DNA of 64,000 nt. Source: Zygaena filipendulae (taxonomy: Eukaryota > Arthropoda > Insecta > Lepidoptera > Zygaenidae). Of this stretch, positions 63,500 through 64,000 are shown piece by piece; positions within the stretch are counted from its first letter, which is position 1; each line of letters opens with the position of its first letter. Below the pieces are notes generated by a model. That model was given only the letters and a program-made list of their open reading frames with translations, had not been told where the DNA came from and ran no database searches. Position numbers and translations under genes: made by a program. The stretch lies in contig CAJRBF020000005.1 of NCBI GenBank assembly GCA_907165275.2, forward strand, positions 558,001-622,000, read 5' to 3'.

Positions 63500-64000
63500 A
63501 TGTTCTCGTGGGTGTACAATAAGAAGAAAACCGAACTAATCGAAGAATCCATAAAACGTAACCTGCCAGTAGAAGACCTTACAGTGGAAGAACTAAGGAG
63601 AAACCTAGTGAAACACATAAGGGAGGAAGAAGAACCCAAATTTGAGGACGCAGGAAACGAGAGCGACGAACCAGTAGAACCAGAAAAACCAAAAATGTCA
63701 AAACCGGAAAAACCAATCAGGGAAACCGCCAAATTAGTAACACAATGGAACATAAAGTTTGATACAAAAGACAACGCCGTGGAATTCCTGGAGCGAATAA
63801 ACGAGTTTTTGGACGCAAACAATGTAAGTCCAGAACATTTATTAAAACTACTACCACAAATTTTCACCGGAAAAGCGTTAGCATGGTACCGAAATAATAA
63901 CGATTGGGATACATGGAAAGACTTCGAGGAAGCGTTTAAACTTTTCTTTTTCCCGAGTAATTATACGACAAATCTAATGACAAAAATTATATCAAACAGA
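63500..64000 (+). CDS. Gypsy-type gag, 5' part (runs off window)
   Basis: ATG at 63500; 167 codons open to the window end, no stop. The N-terminus is charged (MFSWVYNKKKTELIEESI...). A Glu/Lys/Pro-rich linker follows (about 50-78), then a retrotransposon capsid region (TQWNIKFDTKDNAVEFLERINEFLDANNV, LPQIFTGKALAWYRNNND-W, TWKDFEEAFKLFFFP). This matches the Retrotrans_gag pattern, where W-Y and F..F residues are typical. LTR, primer-binding site and leader precede it, so a young and possibly intact element may extend beyond the window. Confidence 0.88.
   Translation, partial: MFSWVYNKKKTELIEESIKRNLPVEDLTVEELRRNLVKHIREEEEPKFEDAGNESDEPVEPEKPKMSKPEKPIRETAKLVTQWNIKFDTKDNAVEFLERINEFLDANNVSPEHLLKLLPQIFTGKALAWYRNNNDWDTWKDFEEAFKLFFFPSNYTTNLMTKIISNR

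Noticed and set aside
63004..63867. 287-residue minus-strand ORF
   Set aside because: It is the shadow of the GC-rich leader and of the plus-strand gag, which has a clear capsid pattern and stays open to the window end.
63500..64000. Host gene at the window end
   Set aside because: The capsid-domain pattern and the preceding LTR and primer-binding site identify retrotransposon gag.

Overview
This window is a eukaryotic, almost certainly insect and most probably lepidopteran, repeat-rich segment. The base composition is AT-rich and no bacterial-style operons are present. LINE 3' ends of the kind scattered through moth and butterfly genomes recur (about 14230-14420 and 35528-35969). Nearly everything recognisable is a mobile element or a piece of one. 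I found no confident ordinary host gene; one possible 3' exon of an unknown gene lies at 61536-61887 on the minus strand.

Layout. (1) 1-5771: a LINE ORF1 (gag-like), a 403-bp tandem repeat and degraded LINE reverse-transcriptase tails. (2) 5772-28982: a nest of LTR retrotransposons. Element A (Ty3/gypsy type, about 2.7-kb LTRs, target duplication ATAG) was entered by element B (157-bp LTRs that look identical, ATCAA). B was entered by non-coding element C (221-bp LTRs, ATAAT) and separately by solo LTR D (ATAT). C was entered by a solo LTR of family A (CCAG). Target-site duplications support every step, and rejoining the flanks restores reading continuity in A and B. (3) 29113-35500: another solo A LTR (ACAT), a long-hairpin MITE, a short-LTR element fragment, and a hAT-type non-autonomous element with an 8-bp duplication. 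(4) 35528-49085: two LINE fragments on the minus strand. The second is split by gypsy element E (37135-48400, minus), which itself contains a nearly intact copia element F (43443-47799, plus).

(5) 49500-61431: a decayed but largely complete Maverick/Polinton, a virus-like DNA transposon. In order it carries a packaging ATPase, a charged protein with a conserved C-terminal domain, a fibre-like repeat protein, an integrase with chromodomain, a phospholipase A2-like protein, an adenain-type protease, a penton-like minor capsid protein, a small basic protein, a major capsid protein, and a DLQGF protein. These are all on the plus strand and tightly packed. A minus-strand protein-primed DNA polymerase B and two small unknown ORFs follow. 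Several genes carry single frameshifts or stops, so this copy looks inactive. (6) 61930-64000: a GC-rich LTR, primer-binding site and the start of gag of another gypsy element that runs off the window.

The least expected signal is in non-coding DNA. Three unrelated LTR elements here (A, C, E) carry tandem arrays in their internal non-coding region whose units contain short inverted repeats. In A and E these lie between the primer-binding site and the coding region. In C, the arrays share a core TTAAAT flanked by arms that change together through all four base-pair combinations. In E, two different stems per unit present the same 8-nt loop. All coordinates were read by eye, so ends of degenerate features are approximate.
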